DNA from: a virus
DNA length: 64,000 nt
Virus record (IMG/VR): IMGVR_UViG_3300028827_000100
Location: 1-64,000 of that record
Direction: 5' to 3' (one strand)
This document shows, one piece after another, positions 13,058 to 22,032 of this stretch (within the stretch, counting starts at the first letter, position 1; the number at the start of each line of letters is the position of its first letter). The position numbers and the translations under genes were made by a program. The notes under the pieces were generated by a model. It saw nothing but the letters and a program-made list of their open reading frames with translations. It did no database searches and was not told the origin of the DNA.

Positions 13058-13777
13058 ATGGCGAATTTCAAATATTTGAAAGGGCCTTACGAAGATGTGG
13101 ATGGTGACTATTACATAGTAATTCAAAAAGGGGGTTATGATGTATATGGAACGAGTGGAGGGGTGGGTTTCGGAAGCTCGATAGATGCCGCAAATATAAT
13201 AACTATTTTGGAGGGGCATGTCTGTCAGGGTGCTGGAGAGTATTTGGCTACTGTTGGTGGTGATGTAAGAAAAATGGAGGATGCTGTTGACCTTATTGTG
13301 AGAGCAGATGCGCCCGATGAAATATTGGAATGTCTTGACAATACAGTTGCTGAAATAATGGAAGAATATCCAGCTTTAGACGAGTCTCTATGGAGTGAAA
13401 TTGAGTACAGTTGGATAGAAGATATATTTTATAACAGTTTTATTTATGATGTTTTGGACTGGCTGAATATTAATGAGGCAAAATTTTATGGTGATGGTGG
13501 CTATGATAGTGTTGTTGATGCCACATCCACAATGTTTAAATTTTATTTTGAGATTGTTCATGACATGGGGCCTTATGCTGTTTCAGTAGAGGATTTTGTT
13601 GATGCCCTGTTTTCTGTTAATATTCATGCTCATCCAGAAATTCAAGAGCTTGTTGAAACTTTACCTGTTGTGATGAATGAGCCGGAACAATTTTATTCAG
13701 AGGATGAGATAGAAAGGGCATACAGGATATATGAGCATATCAAAGCTGAATATTACGGGCAGGAAAAATTAATATAA
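13058..13777 (+). CDS. Conserved phage protein, paralogue of the 18563-19291 product
   Basis: 239 residues, acidic. It shares with 18563-19291 the APDEILE motif, an EYPALDES/AYPILDEE segment, and a C-terminal helix of the form RIYEHIKAEYYGQEKLI / EYYEHILAEERGQERLF. This family (a motif like YPxLDExxxSExE after a charged helix) recurs in my memory of many unrelated phage genomes with no assigned role. The two copies differ enough to be an old duplication. GGGGGGTGATGT precedes ATG 13058. Confidence 0.8.
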   Translation: MANFKYLKGPYEDVDGDYYIVIQKGGYDVYGTSGGVGFGSSIDAANIITILEGHVCQGAGEYLATVGGDVRKMEDAVDLIVRADAPDEILECLDNTVAEIMEEYPALDESLWSEIEYSWIEDIFYNSFIYDVLDWLNINEAKFYGDGGYDSVVDATSTMFKFYFEIVHDMGPYAVSVEDFVDALFSVNIHAHPEIQELVETLPVVMNEPEQFYSEDEIERAYRIYEHIKAEYYGQEKLI

Positions 13778-13788
13778 GGAGGCATACC

Positions 13789-14358
13789 ATGACAAGAAAG
13801 GAAGTTTCAGAAAGAATAAGCAAGGTAAAATCCTATATAACACCTGAAAGCAACAGGAATTTTGTAGACGACCTTGCAAAAAGAATTGCAGACAGGAAAA
13901 CCGTAAGAAAAGTAAAGAGTAAGAGGTATGCTCCAGTGGAAGAAAAGCCGGACTTCAGGCAGGCCGCAGACGCACTTCAGCAGACCAGAATGTTTGAGAG
14001 GGCGTTTGCAAAGCGTGTGCGTGATGAAATAATGAATGTGGAAGTTCCGGTTGTTTCCATTGTAAATGCCGCAAGAAAGTACAGGGGTGACAGGACAGTT
14101 GAGGTTCTTTCACATATGCTTGTCAGGAATGCTGTGGATGAGACCACAAAGAACTACTTTGAAAAGTATCTTGGTGAGTATGGTCGCCAGTTGACGAGAG
14201 ACCTGAAAGAGATGCTGAAAGAGCGCACCCTGAAAGTTTCGTCTCTTATGGAAATAAGGGAAAAGATGGCAAGTTCATTTGGAGAGTGCCGGGCCACAAA
14301 CATCATAGACGACATCCTTTACAGGGTTGTTTATGGTGAAGGTTCGGCTGTAAGGTAA
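13789..14358 (+). CDS. Basic helical hypothetical protein
   Basis: 189 residues, unusually basic for this cluster (many Lys/Arg, e.g. KTVRKVKSKRYAPV). Nearly all predicted helix. ATG 13789 after AAGGAGGC. No family recognised. Being basic among acidic neighbours, it could be the nucleic-acid- or partner-binding member of the cluster; this is inference only. Confidence 0.75.
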   Translation: MTRKEVSERISKVKSYITPESNRNFVDDLAKRIADRKTVRKVKSKRYAPVEEKPDFRQAADALQQTRMFERAFAKRVRDEIMNVEVPVVSIVNAARKYRGDRTVEVLSHMLVRNAVDETTKNYFEKYLGEYGRQLTRDLKEMLKERTLKVSSLMEIREKMASSFGECRATNIIDDILYRVVYGEGSAVR

Positions 14359-14370
14359 AAAGGGAAGGGT

Positions 14371-14865
14371 ATGACGACAGAAGAATTTGTTGACAGTATA
14401 AACGATTTGATAAATACCAATGCGCTGGATATAGCGAAAAACTACTTTACGCTTGACCTCTACAATTACATTGGGACTATAGAAGTTGTGAATCCTGAAG
14501 GGGAGTTAAAAAGTATTTTTGATGCAAATTCAGTTCCGCAGGGTGAAGAGGGATATGACGACATCGTCAGATGTGATTTGTTTCGGGAGCTGTCCAATGT
14601 TCCAGATGGAGTTTACATTTTGATTGTATCGTTCGATGACGACGTTGACTATTACACCGTGGAAGTTTACGTCGATCCATCAGAACTTGTTGATGTGGAT
14701 TGGTGGCAGGAGAGAGAGCATGCATCTGTTTCCGTATACGTTGGAGATGTTGAAATATTTTACGAAAGTGACGAAGACGCCATGTCTTCAGTGGAAGAGG
14801 GTTTCTATACGTGGGAAAGTGATGTACGTTTGATGGAATATTTGATAGAGCATAGAATAATATAA
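14371..14865 (+). CDS. Acidic hypothetical protein
   Basis: 164 residues, strongly acidic (for example DDDVDYYTVEVYVDPSELVD). Alternating strands in the middle, helical ends. ATG 14371 after AAGGGAAGGGT. No family recognised. A DNA-mimic role is conceivable from charge but unsupported by any motif. Confidence 0.75.
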   Translation: MTTEEFVDSINDLINTNALDIAKNYFTLDLYNYIGTIEVVNPEGELKSIFDANSVPQGEEGYDDIVRCDLFRELSNVPDGVYILIVSFDDDVDYYTVEVYVDPSELVDVDWWQEREHASVSVYVGDVEIFYESDEDAMSSVEEGFYTWESDVRLMEYLIEHRII

Positions 14866-14913
14866 CGTTTGCGTTACAAACATGCGAAGAAAACAGAAAG
14901 GGGATGATTTAAG

Positions 14914-15717
14914 ATGATACCTGTTATTGATTTGATAAAAGCCGCTGTTTTTACCGGCGACGAAGAACTCGTTTCGTTTGTCAGGGTTAGTGCCATTGAT
15001 TCCATGCTTACTCTTACCGACAGGTTTGAGAAGAAGGCAATAGATGAGGCGGCGAAAAAATATTACAGGGAATATTTTGGTGAGGTAAATTCAGACTATG
15101 CTTCTGCACTTTCGATGGACGCAGTTGATTTTATGAAGGCAAAAGTGAGTTCTGCTTCTTCCATGTCGCTTGCGAGATTTGCCTCGTCCAATTTTGACGG
15201 TGGCTGGCTGTATGAAAAGTATATAACAGCCCTTGTCAAACTTGCAGACGTTCAGCTCGATATAGAGCGTGCGTTTGAAAGTTCTGGATGGAAAAAGGCA
15301 GATGACTACACGATTGAGAATATGCACTTTCAGCATGAAAAGAGACCTAAAAGCAACGATATTCTGATTACGATAGACCTTGACCCGATGGATGGAACGT
15401 GGTCGTATGTCATTACCGGAAAGATTGACAGGAAAAGTATCAGCGAGTCTGGAAGCGGTTTTACATATATGGGCGAGGCGGTATATGACATTCTTGAGGT
15501 GCTTGGGGCTTATGGTATAACGTCTGGCCGTGGTCGGAAGACGAAGAAGCGTAAATCAAACTTTATAGAGTTGAAAGCTAAAGAGCACATTGTAGACCTT
15601 GCAAACGACGTCCTTGTAAGAGAGGGTGAAGTGTTTTATGTTGACGTTGATACCGCAATGCTCGAAGAGGACTTGGGCAGGGTGTATGCAATACTCGAAT
15701 TTGAAGACAACTCTTAA
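14914..15717 (+). CDS. Hypothetical protein
   Basis: 267 residues, ATG 14914 after AAAGGGGATG. N-terminal half helical; residues about 150-215 strand-rich (NDILITIDLDPMDGTWSYVI, then GSGFTYMGEAVYDILEVLG), followed by a basic patch RGRKTKKRKS and an acidic end. No family recognised. The 120-200 segment may be a separate small domain. Confidence 0.75.
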   Translation: MIPVIDLIKAAVFTGDEELVSFVRVSAIDSMLTLTDRFEKKAIDEAAKKYYREYFGEVNSDYASALSMDAVDFMKAKVSSASSMSLARFASSNFDGGWLYEKYITALVKLADVQLDIERAFESSGWKKADDYTIENMHFQHEKRPKSNDILITIDLDPMDGTWSYVITGKIDRKSISESGSGFTYMGEAVYDILEVLGAYGITSGRGRKTKKRKSNFIELKAKEHIVDLANDVLVREGEVFYVDVDTAMLEEDLGRVYAILEFEDNS

Positions 15718-15740
15718 ATCTTAAAAAGGAGGTTGGGTAA

Positions 15741-16232
15741 ATGCCGGAAAAACTAACTATTGAGGTTTATTCTATTGATGAGCTTTCAGGTGATGCAAGG
15801 AAAAACGCAATTGAGCAGGTAGAAAAAGAGTATGATTTTCCATTTGAATGGTGGTATGAAAATTTACTTGATAATTATGCTGAGCTGGGCATAGAGGTAA
15901 AATCCTTTGATGTTTATTATGGTCTTGCCAAAGGTGAGTTCATACTTGATGCTGAAGAGGTTGCAGAAAATCTGATACGGGAAACGGGTGGGGATTTACA
16001 GGAAATAGGTCGAAGGTATAAGGAAGAGTTTGAAGCTCTGGATGAAAATTCAGAAGAATATGATTTTGATCGTGAACAGCTTGAGGAACAATTTAAAAAA
16101 GAAATTTTGCAGGTTGTTGTTGATGACCTCAGGTCAGAATACGAGTATTATACTTCTGAAGAAGGCGTTGTTGATTTCGCAGTAGCCAACGACATAATGT
16201 TTCTGGAGAACGGTAATATTTTTAATGGATAA
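15741..16232 (+). CDS. Conserved phage protein (ELSGDARKNAI family)
   Basis: 163 residues. The N-terminus has DELSGDARKNAIEQ, then a WWYENL and a LGIEVKSFDVYYGLAKGEF segment. This matches a pattern I know from many phage genomes: ELS-x-x-A-x-x-x-A-I, an aromatic motif, then a short strand ending near G-x-F. No biochemical role is known to me. Acidic; ATG 15741 after AAGGAGG. Confidence 0.75.
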   Translation: MPEKLTIEVYSIDELSGDARKNAIEQVEKEYDFPFEWWYENLLDNYAELGIEVKSFDVYYGLAKGEFILDAEEVAENLIRETGGDLQEIGRRYKEEFEALDENSEEYDFDREQLEEQFKKEILQVVVDDLRSEYEYYTSEEGVVDFAVANDIMFLENGNIFNG

Positions 16233-16327
16233 ACGGTAGGAGGTTTGAGAGTATAGGCGTATGAAGACAGGGGGTTATATTTGCAAAACCGTTACGGGTA
16301 TAAATCTTAACACTTAAGGAAGTAGTT

Positions 16328-16765
16328 ATGCCGAGAAAACCGATTTTTTCAGATATCACTTTTGAATCCAGGGGTTCTTTTTATGGATGTGAAGTTTTGT
16401 TATACAAAAGGGGAGACGCTGCCGTGGTTGATGAGATATGTCCACTTGATGATGTTCACAGCCCCAAAGAAATTGTCGATATTTATAACACCTTCTATGG
16501 CATTAAGGACTACCGTGACATTGAAAAGTTTATTGAAGAAAATGAAGGAAAGGAAATTTTGGCAAGATTTTCCACGTATGTATATGCTGACGAGGTTGCC
16601 GATGTAATTTCTGAAGGTGATCGTGGGGGTATAATAGGTTATGTAGGTGTGCGTGATGATGATTTGGCAGAATATGCTGTGATTGCTATAATTAGCGGTT
16701 GGTTGAATTATTATGGCTCAATTGATGATGAATATATAACAGTGGATGAGCTTGATGAACTTTAA
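16328..16765 (+). CDS. Acidic hypothetical protein
   Basis: 145 residues, ATG 16328 with GGAAG upstream. The 95-nt gap before it holds no convincing gene. Contains SPKEIVDIYNTFYGIKDYRD and ends EYITVDELDEL. No family recognised. AT-rich codon use like the genes at 13058 and 23603. Confidence 0.7.
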   Translation: MPRKPIFSDITFESRGSFYGCEVLLYKRGDAAVVDEICPLDDVHSPKEIVDIYNTFYGIKDYRDIEKFIEENEGKEILARFSTYVYADEVADVISEGDRGGIIGYVGVRDDDLAEYAVIAIISGWLNYYGSIDDEYITVDELDEL

Positions 16766-16786
16766 AACAAAAAAAAGGGGTTGGGT

Positions 16787-17446
16787 ATGAGAACTGTTGA
16801 AGAAATTTTCAATGTTGATGGTCTTGCCAACGACATCAACAGTACAATTGAGGAGCTTGCTTCAAATCCGGTGGAATATTCAACGCCGGAAGGGTATGCC
16901 GTTTACAGCATCGGCACTGTAGTGAGTGGTGCGTCTGGACGGTATCAAGTTGTTGAATTGATGGACATTCTTGGAGTTGACTATGCAGAGTGGTTGCTTG
17001 AGGGGGCAGATTCACCCGAAGAAAAGCAGGCTGTCCGTGATGCTGTTGCAGATGGTGATTATGAAAGGTTGCGTGAGATGGTAATGTATAATGAGTGGAC
17101 AGTTGAATGGATGATGGATGCGCTGGATAATTTGTCCACAATGCTAACGGATGAATTTTCCGACCTCCCAAATGGGGTAGGTGTGTATGTTGATTTCAAC
17201 GAGGTAGATGGAGCTATAGACATATTTGTTTCTTTGACTCCTGAAGAGTTTGTAGACGAATTGAGTATCGATCCTCAACTGGATGCATTTGAAAGCAACG
17301 TGGTTGTTTTCAGATATAACTCTGGAAGATTCTCTGGAAGTTTTGAGTTTGAAGTTCAGATACCTGATGACTGTGAAAGTTTGGAGTGTGTTGAATCTTA
17401 TGCGAAGTCCGAATTTGCGGATGTAATAAGTAACGCTTGGAGGTAG
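16787..17446 (+). CDS. Acidic hypothetical protein
   Basis: 219 residues, ATG 16787 (AAAAGGGG upstream; TTG 16781 is in frame). The N-terminal 125 residues look helical, with GVDYAEWLLEGADSPEEKQA. The C-terminal 90 residues alternate strands (GAIDIFVSLTPEEFVDELS, FSGSFEFEVQIPDD). No family recognised. Ends 3 nt before the repeat-WYL fusion gene. Confidence 0.75.
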   Translation: MRTVEEIFNVDGLANDINSTIEELASNPVEYSTPEGYAVYSIGTVVSGASGRYQVVELMDILGVDYAEWLLEGADSPEEKQAVRDAVADGDYERLREMVMYNEWTVEWMMDALDNLSTMLTDEFSDLPNGVGVYVDFNEVDGAIDIFVSLTPEEFVDELSIDPQLDAFESNVVVFRYNSGRFSGSFEFEVQIPDDCESLECVESYAKSEFADVISNAWR

Positions 17447-17449
17447 AGC

Positions 17450-18532
17450 TTGTTCGTCAAGAGGGCCGTCGAAGAATATGTTTTAAAAGATATAAAGCTC
17501 CCGGACAGGGAGATAGACGTACATGTTTATATCAGCGACATCTCATTCGACTTTGGCCCTCGTGGCGGTATACGCCTGAAGGACTATACGGTTGTAGATG
17601 TTGTTCCGTCAGAAGAATTGACGGAAGAAGATTATGACACCCTTGTAGACTCAATAGAAGATTGGCAAATAGAAGAACTTGAACAGAAAATACTGAACAG
17701 ATTGCGCTATATATCCGGTGGCTCCTACAAGATAAAGGGAGTGGATACCGGCGAGCGCAAGGTGGATGTTCTCGTCAAGGTTAGGGGTGTTGACTATCAC
17801 ATTTCGCCATCTGGCAATGTAACTCTGAATGACTATTTCGTTATAGACATCGTTCCGGTTGAAGAAGTAAGTGAAGAGGAGTACGACAATCTTGTTGACG
17901 AGATAGAGAGAAACAGAACGGATGAGCTTGAAGACAAGATAATAAAAAGACTGCAACGTGCGTCAGACAGGTCGTATGTATTGCGGGATGTTGTTATTCC
18001 CGGAAAGTCTGTTGATGTAACTGTTCAGATAGACGATGTAGAATACAGAATTGAAGACGGCGAAGTAGAGATTGAAGACTACAGCGTTATTGACGTTGAT
18101 ACATCTGTTGAGTTGTCGGATGCGGAGTATGAAGTCCTTGTTGACGCAATAGAAGACAGGCATATAGACGAACTTGAAGACCAGATAGCGGAGCGTGTAC
18201 AGGAGACGGTTGAGCAGACAAGGGAAGATGAAAAAGACATTACACTGTGTGATGCTATTTTCGGCACACTCGTTTTGAAAATAAGATATGGCGGTGGAGA
18301 CAGAATAATAGAGCCACATGCGTACGGCAGACATATAACGACGGGCAGGGAAGTATTGAGGGCGTGGCAACAATCGGGACACAGCAATTCCGGTATAAGG
18401 CGTGGCTGGAAGCTGTTTCTCGTTGACGAGATAAGAAATATAAAAGTGCTGAAAGGAGCAAAGTCTGGAGCACCAAGACCATTGTACAATCCAGACGACA
18501 GGCACATGGACGTTATATATTGTGCATTGTAA
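17450..18532 (+). CDS. Three tandem repeats fused to a WYL-like domain
   Basis: 360 residues from TTG 17450 (TTGGAGG upstream). Residues 1-262 are three repeats of about 85 residues. Each has a start like YVLKDI / YKIKGV / YVLRDV; a V-D-V/H-V strand; then DYTVVDV / DYFVIDI / DYSVIDV; then LTEEDYDTLVDSIE-type and IEELEQKI-type helices. The C-terminus (about 268-360) resembles small WYL-like ligand-binding domains: LKIRYGGGDRIIEPHAYGRH, GREVLRAWQ, GWKLFLVDEI and a final RPLYNPDD. WYL domains sense nucleic acids or ligands in regulators; fusion to three acidic repeats is unusual. No helix-turn-helix is seen. The assignment is by pattern. Confidence 0.75.
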   Translation: MFVKRAVEEYVLKDIKLPDREIDVHVYISDISFDFGPRGGIRLKDYTVVDVVPSEELTEEDYDTLVDSIEDWQIEELEQKILNRLRYISGGSYKIKGVDTGERKVDVLVKVRGVDYHISPSGNVTLNDYFVIDIVPVEEVSEEEYDNLVDEIERNRTDELEDKIIKRLQRASDRSYVLRDVVIPGKSVDVTVQIDDVEYRIEDGEVEIEDYSVIDVDTSVELSDAEYEVLVDAIEDRHIDELEDQIAERVQETVEQTREDEKDITLCDAIFGTLVLKIRYGGGDRIIEPHAYGRHITTGREVLRAWQQSGHSNSGIRRGWKLFLVDEIRNIKVLKGAKSGAPRPLYNPDDRHMDVIYCAL

Positions 18533-18562
18533 AGATAGTCCTGTATAAGGGAGGTAAAAAAA

Positions 18563-19291
18563 ATGACTAAACATCCAGAGTATCCATTGCTTGAAGCTAA
18601 CAGGTGGAGACGTGCCGACAATTATGCCGGAGAGACTTTTGAAGATTATTACGTGATTGTTGGCAGGTCAAGAGATTCCAATATTCTCGAAGAAGCAAAT
18701 TTTGAAGCGGCTTTGGAGAGGCTTGGCGGGGAGGATGATGTTAACGTTGTTATTGCAAGAGCAAGTCACTGGGCTGTTGGGTGGGTTGAAAGTTTGCTGG
18801 TATCCGACACTGCACCTGATGAAATTTTGGAAGAGGCAGAGCAGATTCTTGAGGACTTGCAGGCATACCCAATTCTCGACGAAGAGATTTACGTGGAGAA
18901 GGAAGAAGAAAAAATGCGAGAGGATGCGGTCACATATTCCAATGATATATATGAAGCGTTGAACATAGACACTGACAAAGTTGTGGAGCTTGGTCTTGAT
19001 AAGGTGGGGGATTTTGGCAAGTTTATAGAAATGCTACCAGCAATAATTATAGGTGATTTGTACTATTATTACAGAGAAGATTATCCACTTGATGAAGATA
19101 TTATCAGGGGAAGGCTTGATGGAGCGGTTGAGAATATGGGATGGGAAGAAGAGCTTAAACGGCTCTACAGACTTGCTCCCCTCATAGCACTTGACGAATC
19201 TGAATACACCAATGAAGAAGTGGAGAGCGCAAAAGAATATTACGAGCACATTCTTGCAGAAGAACGTGGACAGGAACGGTTGTTTGAATAG
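18563..19291 (+). CDS. Conserved phage protein, paralogue of the 13058-13777 product
   Basis: 242 residues, ATG 18563 after GGGAGGT. Family marks: YYVIVGRSRDSNILEEANF, ASHWAVGWVESLLV, APDEILEEAEQILED and YPILDEE, then a C-terminal EYYEHILAEERGQERLF. It is the more typical copy; I recall similar WAVGWVE/YPxLDE proteins in many phages and some bacteria, with unknown role. Acidic, probably soluble. Confidence 0.85.
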   Translation: MTKHPEYPLLEANRWRRADNYAGETFEDYYVIVGRSRDSNILEEANFEAALERLGGEDDVNVVIARASHWAVGWVESLLVSDTAPDEILEEAEQILEDLQAYPILDEEIYVEKEEEKMREDAVTYSNDIYEALNIDTDKVVELGLDKVGDFGKFIEMLPAIIIGDLYYYYREDYPLDEDIIRGRLDGAVENMGWEEELKRLYRLAPLIALDESEYTNEEVESAKEYYEHILAEERGQERLFE

Positions 19292-19300
19292 AGGGATGTT

Positions 19301-19951
19301 ATGGAATATGCCACCACAATAAATGTAAACGGGGAAGATATAAAAGTTGAAAGGTTGAGAGATGGAGCGCACACGCTTGCTGGCAGTTTCGACAAGGCGT
19401 CGAGGTGGTATCCAGATGAAGAATATGTAGTGCCCGGCAGTTTTGAAGTTCGCTCACCGTCGAGAAGGTGGCCGTTTTCATATCTGAAACATTTTTATAC
19501 CTTGAAGTATGCGCAGATGCTTGCTTATCACAGGCCGGATTTGTATATGTATTTGCAGGGGATTGACAACAAGAGCGTTGACAGAATGGACAATACTGAT
19601 ACGAGTATTACGGCAAAGGTGGCAGCCGAGCTGTTGAAAATAGCAGAAGAATTGCTCGAAGACGAAATACCTACAGACGACGACGTTGTAACAAAGAGTG
19701 ATATACCAGAAGAACACGTGGACGCCATTGAAGGCGGCTACGGTGCAAATCTTGACATAGAAGATGTTGACGAAACACAGCTTGTCATGGGGATACAGCA
19801 TGAACTTGAACATACCGTGGATTCAAATTTGTCAGAGGATGAGAGAATAGAGATAGCAACTGATATTGCTCTTGACCATCTTGCGGAAGACCCGGAGTAT
19901 TATACAAATCTTCAGGTATATGAAGAAAGCAGAATAGAGAAAGTGGAATGA
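19301..19951 (+). CDS. DUF5661-like acidic protein
   Basis: 216 residues. The last 60 residues read MGIQHELEHTVDSN, then IATDIALDHLAEDPEYYTN, a pattern I associate with DUF5661 (short domain with EHT/EIALDHLxExPxYY, frequent in phage and plasmid proteins). The middle has a helix AAELLKIAEELLED, like the short helix found in several other proteins of this window. Role unknown. RBS weak (GAGGGATGTT). Confidence 0.75.
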   Translation: MEYATTINVNGEDIKVERLRDGAHTLAGSFDKASRWYPDEEYVVPGSFEVRSPSRRWPFSYLKHFYTLKYAQMLAYHRPDLYMYLQGIDNKSVDRMDNTDTSITAKVAAELLKIAEELLEDEIPTDDDVVTKSDIPEEHVDAIEGGYGANLDIEDVDETQLVMGIQHELEHTVDSNLSEDERIEIATDIALDHLAEDPEYYTNLQVYEESRIEKVE

Positions 19952-20010
19952 ATGTGACTAATATTGCGGGTTGACGCAGGCGGATTGATAAAACAGGAGG
20001 TTGCGTTACG

Positions 20011-20712
20011 ATGCCGAGAAAAAGACAGCTTGAAACCGTATACAGGTATGAGCCTCGAAGTGTAAAACCGAGAGGGGTTGAGAAGCCAAAGAAAATAGAA
20101 CGAATAACAGAAAGAGAAGTAAAGAAAGCCTTTGACAAGATATGGAAGAAAACGGAAAAGTTGAGGGAGCTGAAAGATACACAGCTTGAAATCCAGAGAA
20201 ATCTCGATGCTGTTAAGAAGGAATTGGAACAGGAAATTGCAGATGTCGGCAGGGAACTGGAAAAGTACATGAGAGAGTTCAACACTGCCTTTGATGCGGT
20301 TGGGTATGTTCTTGACAGAGTGTATGCTCTTGAAGACAAAGAGGGTGTTATACTTGCGGCTGTCAGGCAAATGTCTGTTTATGAATCGGATGAAGCAGGT
20401 GTAGAGCCGAAGAAGAAAAGCCCGTCTGTGATATTGCAGACATTGAAAGATATGGGAAAAGTTACTGACGAAATGATAGCAGAGGCAGAACAGCAAATAG
20501 ACGACTTCAACAAAGCACTCGAAAAGATAGGAAGGTATTTATATACGTTCCCACCCGCAAAGAAGGATGTGATAGCATCCAGAGTCAGATTGGCTGGAAT
20601 AGTTGATTTTTTGAAAGGGCTGTGGAACAGGGTTAAGAAGTTTGCATCAAATATGTTTGAATACGCCGCAGAGTTTGACGCTCTTGCGGACGAACTTGAA
20701 TCTTTTGTTTAG
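20011..20712 (+). CDS. Coiled-coil hypothetical protein
   Basis: 233 residues. Basic N-terminus (MPRKRQLETVYRYEPRSVKP), then a long charged coiled coil (about 40-110), a second helix (about 140-175) and a hydrophobic-helical end (GIVDFLKGLWNRVKKFASNM). ATG 20011 is preceded by CAGGAGG. No family recognised. It could be structural or a scaffold for neighbours. Confidence 0.75.
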   Translation: MPRKRQLETVYRYEPRSVKPRGVEKPKKIERITEREVKKAFDKIWKKTEKLRELKDTQLEIQRNLDAVKKELEQEIADVGRELEKYMREFNTAFDAVGYVLDRVYALEDKEGVILAAVRQMSVYESDEAGVEPKKKSPSVILQTLKDMGKVTDEMIAEAEQQIDDFNKALEKIGRYLYTFPPAKKDVIASRVRLAGIVDFLKGLWNRVKKFASNMFEYAAEFDALADELESFV

Positions 20713-20722
20713 TGGTGTGACA

Positions 20723-21046
20723 ATGAGAAAAAGGGCTTACGTTGTAAAAGATTTTATTAATTTAATGCGACAGTATTTCCACGGCGTAAATAGGATTGTA
20801 AGTAGTAGTGGCGAGATTATCGCAATAGAGGGATGGTGTTCATCAAGGCACGATGATTATGGTAGCTACAGAATCATGCTTAATTTGTATGAAGAGGGTG
20901 GTCAGGTTTTCGGTGATAAACTTAATGTATTATATTACGCACCGGATGGTGAGGAGTTTGTGCACAGTAGCACCTTTGTCGAAGGTGATTTGGGCGAAGT
21001 TGAGCGGGAATTGCAGGTTGTTTCCAATGTTATTGATTGTTTTTAA
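20723..21046 (+). CDS. Small protein, first of a three-gene paralogous set
   Basis: 107 residues from ATG 20723; a longer frame from 20642 overlaps the previous gene and has no site. Shared pattern with 21062 and 21655: FINLMRQYFHGV / FENLMRRYFEHV / IENAMKKHFEDV at the N-terminus, a beta-rich body with EGWC, and a C-terminal GDLGEVERELQVV-type helix. Function unknown. Confidence 0.7.
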   Translation: MRKRAYVVKDFINLMRQYFHGVNRIVSSSGEIIAIEGWCSSRHDDYGSYRIMLNLYEEGGQVFGDKLNVLYYAPDGEEFVHSSTFVEGDLGEVERELQVVSNVIDCF

Positions 21047-21061
21047 GTTTTGGAGATTGCA

Positions 21062-21652
21062 ATGGAACTTAAAAAGTTTGAAAATTTAATGCGGCGGTAT
21101 TTTGAACACGTCAGTGTTGTTCCCGGTATAAGCCATTCTGATATAGAGGGATGGTGCTTTATTGGGGGCGGGCAGGACGCATACAGAATTGTGTTGCCAC
21201 TTTGCAGTGAAGACAATGGTGGCAACAGGCTTTCTGGTTGCGCTATTGAAGTTACATACTATGTCGGGAACAGGGAAAAAGAAAAAATGGACATTCCCCT
21301 CGTTACAGGGGATTTGGATGAGGTTGAGTGGACGTTGGGCAATCTGGTAAAGATGCTTGGGATGGAGTGTGGTAACAAGGATGTAAGGATATCTTCGAGA
21401 GAAATGCTACCAGCATTTGACTGGAGTGGTGGAGTATCTCCGCATTCTATAATATATCAGGTAAAGAGGGACAGGGTTGAAGAAATTGAAATTGGTGAAG
21501 GATTGTTTTTTGATGGCAAGTGGGAAAACTCACCATATGTTACCGTAAAAACGGAAAACGGAGGGTATCAAACGGTTAAATTCAGAACGTTTCAGCAAGC
21601 AGAGGAGTTTTACAGCTATATTACGTCAATTGATGAAAACAGGGAAGGGTAA
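21062..21652 (+). CDS. Second paralogue, longer with extra C-terminal domain
   Basis: 196 residues from ATG 21062, with GGAG 7 nt upstream. The N-terminal 105 residues align with 20723 (LMRRYFEHV, DIEGWCF, GDLDEVEWTLGNLV). The additional C-terminal part, about 90 residues, contains FDGKWENSPYVTVKTENGGY and looks beta-rich. Function unknown. Confidence 0.7.
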   Translation: MELKKFENLMRRYFEHVSVVPGISHSDIEGWCFIGGGQDAYRIVLPLCSEDNGGNRLSGCAIEVTYYVGNREKEKMDIPLVTGDLDEVEWTLGNLVKMLGMECGNKDVRISSREMLPAFDWSGGVSPHSIIYQVKRDRVEEIEIGEGLFFDGKWENSPYVTVKTENGGYQTVKFRTFQQAEEFYSYITSIDENREG

Positions 21653-21654
21653 AA

Positions 21655-21984
21655 ATGAAACTTAAAGAAATTGAAAATGCCATGAAAAAACATTTTGAGG
21701 ATGTTTGGAGTGACGACAGGTGGTTCGGTGGCGCAATAGTTACTGGTTCTTATTATACGGATGATGTGAATGTGAATTACGAGGTTATTGCTTATGCAAA
21801 TCCTATTGCAGGCATTGATGACGAATGGCAGGTAACAAGCGTTGAACTTGGAATGGTAGATTATTCCGACAATGAAGACGAATACGAGTATACACTTGTT
21901 GAAAGGCATGGGGTATATTCAAATGATATACACAAATTTGAAAAAGTGATAAGTTTGATAAGTTCTTTTTTGCTTAACATATAG
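21655..21984 (+). CDS. Third paralogue, short
   Basis: 109 residues, ATG 21655 with GGGAAGGG upstream, two bases after the previous stop. LKEIENAMKKHFEDV at the start matches the two preceding genes. The body is strand-rich and acidic, ending in helix KFEKVISLISSFLL. Function unknown. Confidence 0.7.
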   Translation: MKLKEIENAMKKHFEDVWSDDRWFGGAIVTGSYYTDDVNVNYEVIAYANPIAGIDDEWQVTSVELGMVDYSDNEDEYEYTLVERHGVYSNDIHKFEKVISLISSFLLNI

Positions 21985-22032
21985 GGGTGCTATCTTGTTG
22001 ATGAAAATACTGTACTTGAGGAGGAAATGGGG

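Noticed and set aside
16261-16317. 18-codon frame in the 16233-16327 gap
   Set aside because: Very short, with no family resemblance; the gap more likely holds only leader sequence.
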